From Pirellulaceae bacterium (GTDB taxonomy: Bacteria > Planctomycetota > Planctomycetia > Pirellulales > Pirellulaceae), in NCBI GenBank assembly GCA_020852965.1, contig JADYZV010000045.1, positions 1 to 43,794 of the forward strand: a stretch of DNA of 43,794 nt, given 5' to 3'. Below the pieces are notes generated by a model that ran no database searches, was not told the DNA's origin, and saw only the letters and a program-made list of their open reading frames with translations. Position 1 is the stretch's first letter, and each line of letters starts with the position of its first letter. This document shows positions 23,685 to 33,821 of the stretch, in pieces. The position numbers were made by a program, and so were the translations under genes.

Positions 23685-24135
23685 GCATGGGTAGGCCGAT
23701 AAGCCGGGTTCTGTCGCGCGAACGTCGAGCACTTGGCTGACGTCGCGGTGATGGTCATTTATCTAGGACTACAATTGCTCGTAGCCTCGAGCGATCTACC
23801 CGAAAGTGGTAACGATCCGAGCCGAATCGTAGCCCCGCGTTTCAGACGACAAGTCGCTTGAGACGCGTGACTTCCCCTCTGTTTGATCTTGCTTCGGGCG
23901 GGGTTTACCAAGCCAGCCACGTCGCCGCGGCTGCTGGTGAGCTCTTACCTCACCGTTTCACCCTTACCACGCACTGACCTGGGTCAGCCGTTCGGCGGTT
24001 TGCTTTCTGTGGCACTTTCCCTAATCTTGCGATTGGTCGGCGTTACCGACCGCCCTGCCCTGCGAAGCCCGGACTTTCCTCTCCCGAGCTGCTCTTAACA
24101 AGCAGCCCAGCAGCGACCATCTAGCCATCCCATGC
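23685..24135 (-). ncRNA. rnpB: RNase P RNA (bacterial type A)
   Basis: The minus strand reads as a complete RNase P RNA, the catalytic RNA that matures tRNA 5' ends. It shows GAGGAAAGTCCGGGCTTCGC near the 5' end (P4 region), then CAGGGCAG, 'GGGTGAAACGGTGAGGTAAGAG', 'GGTAAACCCC', a later GGGTAGATCGCTCGAGG, and the conserved 3' part 'TAGATAAATGACC...ACAGAACCCGGCTTATCGGCC'. The ends pair as P1 (GCATGGG at 24135-24129 with CCCATGC at 23691-23685). About 450 nt, slightly longer than E. coli. It is single and convergent with the lipoprotein gene; boundaries are set from P1 and could vary by a few bases. Confidence 0.96.
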
Positions 24136-24207
24136 GGAGTTTAGAGTTTAGCCCAACGCCTTTGAAATCGTAACCCTCCGCGTCAATAAGGACGTGTGAG
24201 GCCGTGT

Positions 24208-24861
24208 TTACAGCGACGGATGGTCAGCGATGAGGCTGTTCCAATGGTCGAGTAGCCACTCTTCGTGCTCGGCATTGGCGGCGAACTCGACTGCGCGCCC
24301 TCCCGGATGAGCATCGCCAAACGGATAGCGGTATTGATTGTCGCGCAGTAGCAAGCTACTGCGGGCTATCTTTTTGAAGCCGAGGTCTCTCAATTCCCAA
24401 TCGTCCACCGGCGGAGGCTCTGTCGGCTCGTGGTACATCAAGACCAGCGATTGATTGCTCGAAATGCTGCGTAACGCCGCGTCGAGCAGCGGTAAGCGGT
24501 CGGGGACTTCGGGGTGGATAAGAAATTCATGGACGAAAACTAGATCGTCGACCATATCTTCCAGATGTAAGTCTTTGCGGAAGCCGTTTCTCTTCTTGCT
24601 CATCAGCGTTTCGTAGACCTGTAGCCAAGTCGACGAGGCGGCGTCACATAAATGGACGGGGCTGAAGCCGAGCGTTTCAGCTAGAAACCAATCGAGTCGC
24701 TCGGCCCACACACGACCGACGATGTACTCGCTGTCCAAGTCGTCGTGAGCAGAATCGATCGAAAACTTCCCGGGAGCGACTATGTCGACCAAGATCGGTA
24801 CCACGAAGTCACTCTCACTTTCACGAGCGACTGGGATTCGGCAATTGACATTGATTTGCAT
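24208..24861 (-). CDS. Hypothetical protein
   Basis: A 217-residue soluble, acidic protein starting at the ATG at 24861 (MQINVNCRIPVARESESDFV). No motif I recognise as catalytic is present. C-terminal features 'WELRDLGFKKIARSSLLLRD' and 'NAEHEEWLLDHWNSL' could be compatible with an acetyltransferase-like alpha/beta fold, but the evidence is thin. It sits 73 bases from the rnpB 5' end on the same strand and 156 bases from the glpD 3' end. Codon use and length look like a normal gene. Function unknown. Confidence 0.72.
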   Translation of the reverse strand: MQINVNCRIPVARESESDFVVPILVDIVAPGKFSIDSAHDDLDSEYIVGRVWAERLDWFLAETLGFSPVHLCDAASSTWLQVYETLMSKKRNGFRKDLHLEDMVDDLVFVHEFLIHPEVPDRLPLLDAALRSISSNQSLVLMYHEPTEPPPVDDWELRDLGFKKIARSSLLLRDNQYRYPFGDAHPGGRAVEFAANAEHEEWLLDHWNSLIADHPSL

Positions 24862-25016
24862 AGGATTACCTAACGCAAGCTGGCTGGATGAGCACCGTCG
24901 CAATTCTGTTTTTGTGTTTCCGCCATATTACTTGCCCGCGTGGTGATCGCTAGTCTCTCGCTTGGCTCGGTCACAGATTTCTGACGAATAGCGGTGCGAA
25001 CTCATAAAATGCTTCT

Positions 25017-26660
25017 CTATTTAGCCAAGTATTGCTGGGCTAGATCGCAAAAGGCATCGAGCTGGCTGGAACGCCAGGCTTCGTCTTTTTGCAACAATTG
25101 CTGCATTAGCTGAGCCACGGCGGGGGCAGCAGCCATGCTGGCCCGCGCATCGAGCAAAAGTGCGCGCAGACGCCGTGACAAAACATCTTCGACGCTGCGA
25201 GCCATTTCATGCTCGACCGCCCACGCTACCTGCGCGGTCAAATAGGGAAGCTCTGGGACCAGACGCGTCGCGTAATCCGTCTGTTGTTCCATCAAATCCA
25301 GCAAGGCATTGCGATCGGAACCATAGATATCGAGAGGATTCTCGCTGGTCGCCTCCCAGTCGGTTCCTGCAATGTTGGAGGCACCATGCAATGGTAGTTC
25401 GGCCGTGCAGGATGCCTTCGGGGGCAATCCACCCACGCGCGCGGCCAAGTCCACCACGTCTTGGCCCATCTTGCGATAGGTGGTCCACTTACCACCGATG
25501 ACCGTGATCAATCCACTAGCCGAAGTAAGGATCTCATGCTCACGCGATAGCTTGGAGGTTGCCGTTTTCGAGGAGTGACCCACCAGTGGTCGCAGGCCAG
25601 CGAAGACCGAAAGAATATCGGAGCGTTGAGGTTGTTTGGTTAGGAAACGAGCGGCATGCTCTAAAAGATAGTCGATCTCTGTCTCCAGCGCTTCGGGCTC
25701 GATGTTGATCCGTTCGACACGATTGTCCGTCGTCCCGAAAAGCGTTCGTCCATGCCACGGGATGGCGAACAACACTCGAGCATCGTCGGTGTGCGGGATG
25801 AGCATAGCCGATGTGCTCGGTAAGAATTCTTGCGGCAATACGATATGCGTCCCTTGACTAGCTACGATGCGAGGAGCATCGTTGTTCGAGCCACCGCCCG
25901 CTGGCGACGCTTTCGAAGGTTTGTCGGAGTTGGATTCCTCGAAATCATCGAGCTGCATGATCGACTCGCCGAACACGCCTGTCGCATTGACGACCACTCG
26001 TCCACGCAGTTCGAATTCGTTCCCCGTCTCAGTGTCTCTAGCGACGACTCCGCTCAGTTGTCCGCGCTTGTTGCCACGATGAATCAGCCGCACACAGGGA
26101 GCGTAGTTGATCGGCACTCCCCCTTGTTCGACCAAAGTTTGCGCCAAGGCGATCGCGAGCCGAGCGTCGTCGAATTGACCATCGGCATAAGCCACGCCAC
26201 CATGCAGGCCATCGGCTTTAAGAGTCGGCAGGGCAGCTAGTGTTTGCCTAGTACTCAACAAACGCGAGGCCTCGAAACCAAGTCTCCCAGCCAGTAGGTC
26301 GTAGGCTTTCATTCCTGCGAAAAAATAGTAGCGTCCTCCCATTTGGTAGGAAGGGATGACAAACTTACGCGAGTGAACGATATGCGGTGCGTTCCGGCGC
26401 AAACGACCGCGCTCATGCAGTGACTCTCGCACCATCTTGACTTGCCCCTGGCGCAAGTAGCGCACTCCGCCGTGGATCAGTTTGGTCGAGCGGCTCGATG
26501 TCCCTTTGGCAAAGTCATGGGCTTCGAGCAAAGCGACGCGATACCCTCGGCTGGCTGCGTCCAGCGCGGTCCCCAACCCGGTCGCACCGCCACCAATGAC
26601 GATGATGTCCCATGGATCGCTGTCGGACGTCAGCGCGGCCAGCATGGCTTGTCGATTCAT
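25017..26660 (-). CDS. glpD: FAD-dependent glycerol-3-phosphate dehydrogenase
   Basis: A 547-residue enzyme from the ATG at 26660 (MNRQAMLAALTSDSDPWD). IIVIGGGATGLGTALDAASR (19-38) is the dinucleotide-binding fold, 'EAHDFAKGTSSRSTKLIHGG' and 'VRYLRQGQVKMVRESL' are GlpD signatures, and 'LFGTTDNRVERI', 'SVFAGLRPLV' and 'LITVIGGKWTTYRKM' continue the family pattern. It oxidises sn-glycerol 3-phosphate to dihydroxyacetone phosphate and passes electrons to quinone at the membrane. The C-terminal ~130 residues fit the DAO_C helical domain. Residues ~262-280 (SNSDKPSKASPAGGGSNNDA) are a small low-complexity insert. Divergent from the next gene. Confidence 0.93.
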   Translation of the reverse strand: MNRQAMLAALTSDSDPWDIIVIGGGATGLGTALDAASRGYRVALLEAHDFAKGTSSRSTKLIHGGVRYLRQGQVKMVRESLHERGRLRRNAPHIVHSRKFVIPSYQMGGRYYFFAGMKAYDLLAGRLGFEASRLLSTRQTLAALPTLKADGLHGGVAYADGQFDDARLAIALAQTLVEQGGVPINYAPCVRLIHRGNKRGQLSGVVARDTETGNEFELRGRVVVNATGVFGESIMQLDDFEESNSDKPSKASPAGGGSNNDAPRIVASQGTHIVLPQEFLPSTSAMLIPHTDDARVLFAIPWHGRTLFGTTDNRVERINIEPEALETEIDYLLEHAARFLTKQPQRSDILSVFAGLRPLVGHSSKTATSKLSREHEILTSASGLITVIGGKWTTYRKMGQDVVDLAARVGGLPPKASCTAELPLHGASNIAGTDWEATSENPLDIYGSDRNALLDLMEQQTDYATRLVPELPYLTAQVAWAVEHEMARSVEDVLSRRLRALLLDARASMAAAPAVAQLMQQLLQKDEAWRSSQLDAFCDLAQQYLAK

Positions 26661-26771
26661 CGGAGCTCTTTTTTGCAACAACTTTTTGGGAGAATTCGTA
26701 TAATAGCCTGAACCGTTAGCGAGTGACAGACCTGGGCTGACCTTAGATTTTTGCTAGAGGCAAATAGAGTT

Positions 26772-28241
26772 ATGAATACAATTACACGACGTTCGTTTGT
26801 GTCAGGTACTCTTGCTGCAGGAACTGGCTTGGCGTTAACACCACACAGTTGGGCATTCGAGACGGTGCCTCATCAGCATAGTAACGCTCCGAACCTACTC
26901 AGCAATCCGACACTCGACGGGATAACGGGCTGGACGCTCAATGGTGAGGCGGCTTACGCCGCCGATCCGACGCGCACCGGGATGGGATCGGTCAAGCTCA
27001 AGACCCACCCCATCGATAGGATCACATCCAAGGCATACCCTGTGCTGCCTGAGAGTACGGCAGGCTCGCAACAAAACCAACTGGTCGAGGGCAGGTACTA
27101 CACCTTCTCGTTCTTTATGAAATCGGCCGACGGTCCCAAGTTTGTCTTTTCTCAAATCACCGCCCTGATCGATGGTGGCTTCCACAGGAATTTTGCCGGC
27201 GCGTGGTATGGCAGCGCGCGAGACGGCGACTGGGAAGAATGCGTTTTCATTTTCCAAATACCGACTGGCGAGGCGATTACTGAAATTACAGTGCAAGTCG
27301 GAGCCAACGAAAGCACGACGCCGGATAGTCTTGCCTACGTGACCGACTTCTACCTGGGTGAGGGAGCCCGCTTTCGTGATCCCCCCTCGCCCAAGCGCCC
27401 CTTCAACGGAGAACAGGTACAAATCGACGAATTGGGCAATTGGACCATTCAAGGCAAAGCGCGGTTTCCCGTCTTTCTCTACACAAACTTGAACCTGCCT
27501 GGACGTACCCCCGAGTTCTACAGCGGGCACGGCGACGCCAATATATGGGCAACGAATATTGATGGGATCAAGCGGACTTGGGAAGCTGGATTGCATTCCT
27601 TAATCAGTCTAGCTCAGTACACCATGCCCAATCACAGTTGGGGACTTTCCGGCAACACGCAACACCTGCAAGCGCTTATCCGCGATATCAATCAACAGGG
27701 GCTCGACGAGGCGGTGATCGGATATTACCTCGATAACGAACTACACAACGAGGCATTTTATGAACAGGTGCGTGTGCTTAAGTCGATTCGCGATGTCGAC
27801 AGCCAGCGGCCGATCTACATCCTTCAGGGCTCCTATGGTATCGCGCGCACCTACGCTGCGGCTGGAGTGCAAGACGTGACGGGAACCTACGCTGACTTCG
27901 GAGGCGTGGCTAAAGGCGACTTCGATGGTGACCAGAGCAGGCTCGCCGTGCTGGAGCGTCTGTCGGGACAGACTACACCCGTTTCCGTAGCACAGTTCAA
28001 TGACGCCCTCGAATCCAAGGATTTGAGAAACCGACTGGTTAACGCAATTTTGGCTGGTGCGAAAGCGATCGGCCTCTTTATGGACGGTTCAAAAAATATG
28101 CCGTTTGAGAAGTGGGAGTCGTACGGTGAATTGCCAGAAATTCGCAGTAAACTGGCGGAGTTGTTACCGGTTATCCGCAAGCCGCATTGGACCTTCACCT
28201 CCCAGGAAGTCAAGTTGATTCGCGATTCGCTGTTGAGCTAG
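26772..28241 (+). CDS. Tat-exported glycoside-hydrolase-like protein
   Basis: A 489-residue protein from the ATG at 26772 (MNTITRRSFVSGTLAAGTGL). The twin-arginine motif TRRSFVS with a hydrophobic stretch indicates Tat export, as for folded enzymes. Residues ~45-205 (NLLSNPTLDGITGWTLNG, AYVTDFYLGEGARF) look like a beta-sandwich carbohydrate-binding module. The C-terminal half includes 'VIGYYLDNELHNEAFYEQVR', where the NE pair matches the acid/base Glu of clan GH-A TIM barrels, then 'RPIYILQGSYG' and 'TPVSVAQFNDALE'. I place it as a putative clan-A glycoside hydrolase; the family and substrate are unknown. TATAAT at 26699-26704 could be a -10 element, though no well-spaced -35 is seen. Confidence 0.78.
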   Translation: MNTITRRSFVSGTLAAGTGLALTPHSWAFETVPHQHSNAPNLLSNPTLDGITGWTLNGEAAYAADPTRTGMGSVKLKTHPIDRITSKAYPVLPESTAGSQQNQLVEGRYYTFSFFMKSADGPKFVFSQITALIDGGFHRNFAGAWYGSARDGDWEECVFIFQIPTGEAITEITVQVGANESTTPDSLAYVTDFYLGEGARFRDPPSPKRPFNGEQVQIDELGNWTIQGKARFPVFLYTNLNLPGRTPEFYSGHGDANIWATNIDGIKRTWEAGLHSLISLAQYTMPNHSWGLSGNTQHLQALIRDINQQGLDEAVIGYYLDNELHNEAFYEQVRVLKSIRDVDSQRPIYILQGSYGIARTYAAAGVQDVTGTYADFGGVAKGDFDGDQSRLAVLERLSGQTTPVSVAQFNDALESKDLRNRLVNAILAGAKAIGLFMDGSKNMPFEKWESYGELPEIRSKLAELLPVIRKPHWTFTSQEVKLIRDSLLS

Positions 28242-28318
28242 CTGCAAGGGTTTTATCAACAACCGACGAGATGCGCAGAGTCCAATTCGACGCGCTAGAC
28301 CTTTGAATCATTAAAGTT

Positions 28319-28594
28319 CTACTCTCCAACTGCGTGATACAGCGGCAGGACGGCTTGCAGCAAGAAGCTCAGCAGCAACAGCAGTGCAACTAGCACCACA
28401 ATTCTCCGCCACCAGTTCGCGGGCGCGAGCGGTTCATCGTATTCGTCGATCGAAAATCCCCCTTCTGCAAATTCTGGTGCAGCGTCTGGATCGGCCCAGT
28501 CGTTCTCATCGACGGCGTGGCAGTGATGGCACGACCGCGCACCGACTCGCAAACTCTTTCCGCAGTGGGGACAGTCGAAGAATTGAATTGCCAT
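28319..28594 (-). CDS. Small zinc-ribbon membrane protein
   Basis: A 91-residue protein from the ATG at 28594 (MAIQFFDCPHCGKSLRVGAR). Cys8, Cys11, Cys22 and Cys25 form a rubredoxin-knuckle zinc ribbon (CPHC...CHHC). After an acidic linker, a C-terminal hydrophobic segment ~64-84 (IVVLVALLLLLSFLLQAVL) anchors it in the membrane. No further domain. The Zn-ribbon plus tail-anchor layout is common among planctomycete small proteins; function is unknown. It converges with the glycoside-hydrolase-like gene. Confidence 0.85.
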   Translation of the reverse strand: MAIQFFDCPHCGKSLRVGARSCHHCHAVDENDWADPDAAPEFAEGGFSIDEYDEPLAPANWWRRIVVLVALLLLLSFLLQAVLPLYHAVGE

Positions 28595-29158
28595 GAGCAA
28601 ACGAGTTTGGAGATGGAGGAATCGGATACGAATTGACTGCAGCGACAAACGAAGGACTCATTGTAATTGCGCTACAGCCGTCTAATAGACCAGATCTCAA
28701 TCCGCGAGAAATGGTTACCGAAGAAAGCGACTGTTTAACCGTGTCAGCGCTTTCAGCGGTTAAGCGGACCAGCTCTCCGGCCGCGTGTGACGGTTTGCCG
28801 AAGAAAGAGTTTTTGGAAGCCGTTCGTACCATTCGCTAGCACGGATAGCAAGGCCGGAGCACGGATGGTAATGCCAGCCTGTTCATGAGTTCAATCGTTA
28901 CGGTGGGTCGGTATGCGTTGCTCCTATGTTTAAGTCAGCCCGCAGGCTAGGGGCTGCGTTTGCGTGCAGTGAGGGGACTGCATTGACTGACGAATGCACC
29001 GGTTTGCGGGATAGATTCCGCATGGAATTCTTTTTCACAAGCCCCTATTGTGTAGGGACTTGCGTCGCAAAAAGGGATGGCTCGAATCGGTTGTGGCACA
29101 GGCTTTGTATAGGAGGCGAGTGGCGTCTGTCTACCGTCCACCCACAAGGACCCCAACC
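28595..29158. other. Intergenic region, no convincing gene
   Basis: No frame has solid support. A 68-codon plus-strand frame (28633-28839) lacks an ATG start and family features. A short repeat GGCCGGAGCACGGAT is at 28852-28866, matching 42416-42430; ACGGATAGCA lies just before it. Confidence 0.5.
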
Positions 29159-32100
29159 ATGTCCCAGACAAAAATGTCCCGGCCCAATGTTACCCAGCCC
29201 AATGATCTTCAACTCGGTGCGCAGCACGCTGACCAGGTCAGGCAAGTCGACCAGCCACCAGTAGTGCTGGCTCATGTGGCCAGCGGGCGACAAGCGTCGT
29301 TCCTGGAGAAGTTTATCGATAGCTTCTTTCACGAAAACAATATTCGCTGGATGCTCGTGATCGGTGCGGCCATCGTGTTCGCTTCCAGCTTGATGCTGGT
29401 TACCCACGAGTGGAGCTCATGGTCGGTGTCGATCCGCTATCTGACAATCGTCGCCTACACTTTGGCCACCTACGCTTTTTCGGAGTTTGCTCGACGTCGG
29501 CTGGGCTTGCAGACCACGGCTCGTGTAATGCAAGTCCTCACCCTGCTGTTGTTACCGATCCCATTCCTGTCGCTACAGTGGTTGGGCTCAGCGACTTGGA
29601 TGGGCGTGGCGGAAAGTGCGCTACACGCCGTGCTGTTGATATTGCCTACGGCTGGTTTGACATGGATTGTAAGCCAACGCATTTTTGAAAACTTGCTACG
29701 CGGCCGGCAGCGCACGTTCCACATTAGTTATTGCCTACTCTGTGTGGCCGGTGCAATGCCTGCCCTATATCGTGTCAGCTCGATCGACGAGTCGCTTTTG
29801 TCGTGGCTGGCCGCAGCGGTCTCTGCTGGACTGTGGTTGGTGATGAGTATCGGAGTTGTGAAGGTGAACCGCCACGTCTTTTGGTTAGCGGAAGAACATC
29901 GCTTGCCTCGCATTTTCGGCTTCTTCCCTATCGCGCTGCTCGGTGGACAGTTCCTTCTGCTATTGGCTTGCAAAACGGCTTGGTCGATTCATGTTGAGTG
30001 GTTGGGTTTGGGTTGCGTGATGCTGGCGACCACTATCTTCGCGACGGGGCGTGCCGTAGCCCAAGTCTTCAAGCGACGCACGGGGGACTTGGTGCGACCA
30101 CTTCCCTGGCCAATCGTGCTGCCAATTTTCGTAGCTCTGGCCACGCTGGCGCTTGGCGTTGGCGTATCGTTTGTCGGCTTCAGCATCACGGGTCCGACGA
30201 CCTACGCCGTGGTACCGACAGCCTTGGTGGCAGCCGCTGTACTGTTATGGGCGGCCTATGAAACTCGCCATGCTGGCTTTGTCTGGTGCGGTTTGATACT
30301 GTTCGCCGTGGCCTATCAGTGTGCTCCCACTCTCATGGCCGACTTGGTCGCTAGCCTCAAATCGACTGCCGCTGCGGCAGTTAGCGAAGAACGGCTGCCG
30401 ATCGCCTTTTATGGCTTGACCTATCTGCCGCTGCTAAGTCTATTCGCCATCGCCAGTCGTTTCATGGCCGATCGCGAGCGAACCGAGTTCAGTCGCCCCT
30501 TACAAACCTTCGTGACTGGCATGAGCCTGGCACTGCTCGGACTGTCGCTGACTCACTTAAAAGCCAGCTTGCCAGTGGCAGCCATATCGGTAGCCAGCTT
30601 CACCGCTATGGCCGTTTTGTTTCGCGATCGGCGATACATCATCGGTTCGATCGTGGCTTTGATCATCGCCACCATAACATTCGTACCGGTTGTCAATGCC
30701 ATGCACTGGGCCGTGCTACCCGAGCGACATATTCTACTGGCGCTCAGCGCGCTGGTCGGACTGATTACTCTAGTTGGGCCACTGGATCGTTGGCTGCTTC
30801 GCATCCCTCTGCCAGCCGAAACGGAACACTTCGGATTGGTAGGCCCTGATGGCGAGCCTCGCAAAGTGCTGCAGCTATGCGTTGTCTTCCTGGGATACGC
30901 CCTGTCTGTGGTGTGGGTCGCAGTATCGCTGGCCTACATTCTTACGCGTGATCCGCAATGGAATGTGAACTTCGCGGGGGGAGTCTTGATGGCTAGTCTC
31001 GCGCTGCAGACGGTGCGGACGAAGCGCTACGTCATGGGGCTCAACCTGTCGATTCCGGCAGCTATCGCAGGCTTGATCGAACTCATCCAGTTCGGTGGAA
31101 GTACGCTGACAATTATCAGCTCGATGTCGATCGCCGCGGCGGTGTTAGCGATCATCAGTTGGTCGGTACTGAGTCGACTTCGACTTCGACATTGGTCGCT
31201 CGCACTGAGTGCGAACACGTCCACAAGGCTCGCGGAAGCACTTAGCCCCCAAGGTAGTCAGATGCAGATGGTCGGAGCGTTTGTGGGACCGCTGTGCGAC
31301 GTCAGCTTGATGGTGACGCTGTGTCTGGCTACCGTTATTCATCTACCGTTGATTTTGGTAGCCAACGTCGCGCTAAGCCCGCTGGTAATACCGGTGGCAA
31401 TCAGCATGGTCGTGGTGGCTTGTATCGCTATGGCGGGAGTACTGCGATTTCGCAGCCTGGTTGCCTTCAGCGTAGTTGTCTTGCCGCTATGGCTCTCGTC
31501 CCTAGTCGTCTCGCTTGCTCCGGCCTACGCAACGTACGCACTGCTACCGCTCATTTGGAGTGTTTCGCTGGCAGGCACACTCGCCTTGGGCCAACGCTTG
31601 ATTGGCGATGGTTTCGACAATGCGGTAGCGGACCTAAAGCAGCGCGACGAACTCGGCACTACAAGCAGTTACTTAAGCGCGGCTGGTCTGCTGACAATCC
31701 TGTATGGCAGTGTGTTCTACTTAGACGTCTACACTCTGGCGGCGGCAGTAATCGCTGCGGCTATGCTGTGGTACGTCAACCGCCGACGCTTGGTTGTCGA
31801 TTTAGCTGGCTTGGCAATTATTGCGCATGTGCTCAGCTTCTATCTTGTCGAGATTGCGCTTGGCAATCGTGGCTGGGTGTTCGGTATCGATGCGCAGCAG
31901 TGGCTAAGCTCGGTCCCCTTCCTCATGCCGCTGATCGTGATGGGCGTGGCCCTGTTCGATGTCCCATGGGCCAGATTTTCACGCACCATCGCAGATTCAT
32001 GGATCGTAGGCATGCGAGTGCTTTTCGTGGGTGGGGCCGTCGTTAGTCTGATGCCGGGCACGTGGCAACCGCTCGAATTCGGCCTATTCGTAGCATCGAT

Positions 32101-33016
32101 GCTTGGCATGGCTACGGTTGAATTGCGAATCGCCGTGCGGCGGCAGGTCGTTGCGAATCTATGGACCGGTGTAGCTTCAGCCGTTCTGGCCGTAGTGTTC
32201 TTAGCTGCTCAGGGAGTGGTTGTGGTCGGTATGGCCGCAGGTCAACTCGCATTGTTGAGCGTGGCAATAGTGGCTCTGGCTCTGTCGCGCAGGATTACCA
32301 ACCATCCCCATTTCGGCTTCGCAGCCCAAACATGTCAGCAGATCGGCCTAGCCATCCCGGGGTGCGTCGTACTGCTAAGAATGTTTGCGAGCGTCTTCGG
32401 AGGGATTGGCCCAACCGAGTTGGGACCGCAGGCGGCGCTGAACACTATTGTCATGTTGGCGGCAGCCGGGATCTACTTCTATCACGGCACGGCGGCTCGA
32501 CAACGGCAGTTCGTCATCTTGGCGCTGGCAATCTTCAATCTCGCGTTAGCGCTCGCCTGGCACTCGCTGCAATGGTACGACTTGCAATTGTATCTCGTCC
32601 CATTGGGTGTGTCGGTCATTGCATTGGTCGAATTATTGCGACGAGAAATCCCAGCTAATGCGCACGATTCGCTGCGCTATGTCGGTGCCTTGACCATCCT
32701 CGTCTCGCCGATGCTCGAAATTCTAGGCGGAAGCTGGTGGCATCTTCTGTCGTTGTTGGTCCTGTGCGTGTGCATTGTGCTCGCCTCCATCGGCTTGCGA
32801 CTGCGAGCGTTGGTGTTCACGGGGAGTGCCTTCTTGCTCGTCGACTTGGTGGCAATGGTAATCCATTCGAGCTTCGATCACCCACAGCTATTGTGGATCA
32901 CAGGCCTGGCGATCGGAGGAGGAGTCATTGCCCTGGCCGCAATTTGCGAGAACCAGCGCGAGCGATTGTTAGATCGAATTCGCCTGATCTCCGCAGAGCT
33001 TGCCACTTGGCACTAG
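29159..33016 (+). CDS. Very large polytopic membrane protein of unknown function
   Basis: The ATG at 29159 gives 1285 residues (MSQTKMSRPNVTQPNDLQLG); an earlier in-frame start would add an unlikely leader. After ~75 soluble residues the chain is almost entirely alternating hydrophobic stretches, roughly 30 or more membrane helices (for example WMLVIGAAIVFASSLMLV, VVFLAAQGVVVVGMAAG). Repeated helix units suggest internal duplication. It resembles the DUF2339-type class of giant membrane proteins in general shape, but I recognise no signature. The gene is followed 80 bases later by a pspA-like gene on the same strand, which may link it to envelope stress. The sequence is highly hydrophobic, with few charged residues. 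Confidence 0.85.
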   Translation: MSQTKMSRPNVTQPNDLQLGAQHADQVRQVDQPPVVLAHVASGRQASFLEKFIDSFFHENNIRWMLVIGAAIVFASSLMLVTHEWSSWSVSIRYLTIVAYTLATYAFSEFARRRLGLQTTARVMQVLTLLLLPIPFLSLQWLGSATWMGVAESALHAVLLILPTAGLTWIVSQRIFENLLRGRQRTFHISYCLLCVAGAMPALYRVSSIDESLLSWLAAAVSAGLWLVMSIGVVKVNRHVFWLAEEHRLPRIFGFFPIALLGGQFLLLLACKTAWSIHVEWLGLGCVMLATTIFATGRAVAQVFKRRTGDLVRPLPWPIVLPIFVALATLALGVGVSFVGFSITGPTTYAVVPTALVAAAVLLWAAYETRHAGFVWCGLILFAVAYQCAPTLMADLVASLKSTAAAAVSEERLPIAFYGLTYLPLLSLFAIASRFMADRERTEFSRPLQTFVTGMSLALLGLSLTHLKASLPVAAISVASFTAMAVLFRDRRYIIGSIVALIIATITFVPVVNAMHWAVLPERHILLALSALVGLITLVGPLDRWLLRIPLPAETEHFGLVGPDGEPRKVLQLCVVFLGYALSVVWVAVSLAYILTRDPQWNVNFAGGVLMASLALQTVRTKRYVMGLNLSIPAAIAGLIELIQFGGSTLTIISSMSIAAAVLAIISWSVLSRLRLRHWSLALSANTSTRLAEALSPQGSQMQMVGAFVGPLCDVSLMVTLCLATVIHLPLILVANVALSPLVIPVAISMVVVACIAMAGVLRFRSLVAFSVVVLPLWLSSLVVSLAPAYATYALLPLIWSVSLAGTLALGQRLIGDGFDNAVADLKQRDELGTTSSYLSAAGLLTILYGSVFYLDVYTLAAAVIAAAMLWYVNRRRLVVDLAGLAIIAHVLSFYLVEIALGNRGWVFGIDAQQWLSSVPFLMPLIVMGVALFDVPWARFSRTIADSWIVGMRVLFVGGAVVSLMPGTWQPLEFGLFVASMLGMATVELRIAVRRQVVANLWTGVASAVLAVVFLAAQGVVVVGMAAGQLALLSVAIVALALSRRITNHPHFGFAAQTCQQIGLAIPGCVVLLRMFASVFGGIGPTELGPQAALNTIVMLAAAGIYFYHGTAARQRQFVILALAIFNLALALAWHSLQWYDLQLYLVPLGVSVIALVELLRREIPANAHDSLRYVGALTILVSPMLEILGGSWWHLLSLLVLCVCIVLASIGLRLRALVFTGSAFLLVDLVAMVIHSSFDHPQLLWITGLAIGGGVIALAAICENQRERLLDRIRLISAELATWH

Positions 33017-33096
33017 CAGCACCCTACCGTCTGGTGACGGTAATTACAACGTGAAACGTTTTTCTGTCCGTAGCAACTTTTTGAAAGGTATTTCAA

Positions 33097-33774
33097 ATGA
33101 AATGGCTCAATCAATTTACACTGGTCATGCGTTCCAACCTCACGACGCTACGCGAAAGCGTAGAGAACCCCGAACGGCTACTGCATCAATTGGTGATCGA
33201 CATGGAGCAGGAGCTCGACAGCGTCCGCTCGAGTGTGGCGGAAGCGGTGGCGGACGAAATTCAGATGCGCAAACGTGCTGCACGCGAGCGCGATGAGGCG
33301 GAGAGCTGGATGCAGCGTGCCACCACGGCCATGAAGCGCGGAGACGAGGCTATTGCCAAATCGGCGTTGCAACAAAAATTGTCAGCCGCCACACGTGCCG
33401 ATCGATTGACCGCAGAGCATGCAAAGCAACAGGCCGAAGTTGCCAAGTTGCAAGATGCCGTACGCGATCTGGAGGACAAGATTCGCCAAGCCAAGCAGAA
33501 ACGGACTCTTCTCACCGCGCGACTGTCGCGAGCCAACTCGACGCAGAAGATCCACACCGCCCTCGATCGTACCCACAGCGATTCAGCCATTGCACAGTTC
33601 AACCGCTTGGAGGATAAGGTCGATCGTCAAGAGGCGTTGACCGAAGCCTGGGAGCGAATGGATGGCAAAGATCCCGACGCGCGTGAACTCGAACGACAAT
33701 TCGAGGCCGCCGAACGTGAGCAGCGATTGCAAACCGAATTGGAATTGCTGAAAACTCGCATCGAGCCGAGTTAG
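33097..33774 (+). CDS. PspA/IM30 family phage-shock-like protein
   Basis: A 225-residue all-helical protein: MKWLNQFTLVMRSNLTTLRE, then 'ENPERLLHQLVIDMEQELDS', long coiled coil (EAVADEIQMRKRAARERDEAE; HAKQQAEVAKLQDAVRDLED) and 'DSAIAQFNRLEDKVDRQEAL'. This is the PspA/IM30/Vipp1 family that forms ESCRT-III-like rods on the inner membrane and protects it under stress. The usual amphipathic N-terminal helix is present. Length matches the family. No PspB/C/F genes occur nearby; instead a 1285-residue membrane protein precedes it and a two-component pair follows, suggesting alternative regulation (inference). Confidence 0.92.
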   Translation: MKWLNQFTLVMRSNLTTLRESVENPERLLHQLVIDMEQELDSVRSSVAEAVADEIQMRKRAARERDEAESWMQRATTAMKRGDEAIAKSALQQKLSAATRADRLTAEHAKQQAEVAKLQDAVRDLEDKIRQAKQKRTLLTARLSRANSTQKIHTALDRTHSDSAIAQFNRLEDKVDRQEALTEAWERMDGKDPDARELERQFEAAEREQRLQTELELLKTRIEPS

Positions 33775-33821
33775 TCTCGGACATAGAACAGAGCTTGGTG
33801 ATACAAAATTCCGTATTTGCT

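Noticed and set aside
28633-28839. 68-codon frame MTAATNEGLI... in the intergenic region
   Set aside because: Starts with a non-ATG codon without ribosome-binding site, has no family features, and ends beside a dispersed repeat.
31294-32046. 250-codon plus-strand frame inside the 1285-residue membrane protein gene
   Set aside because: Arg/Ser/Cys-rich translation with no domain, overlapping a clearly coding hydrophobic frame; shadow.
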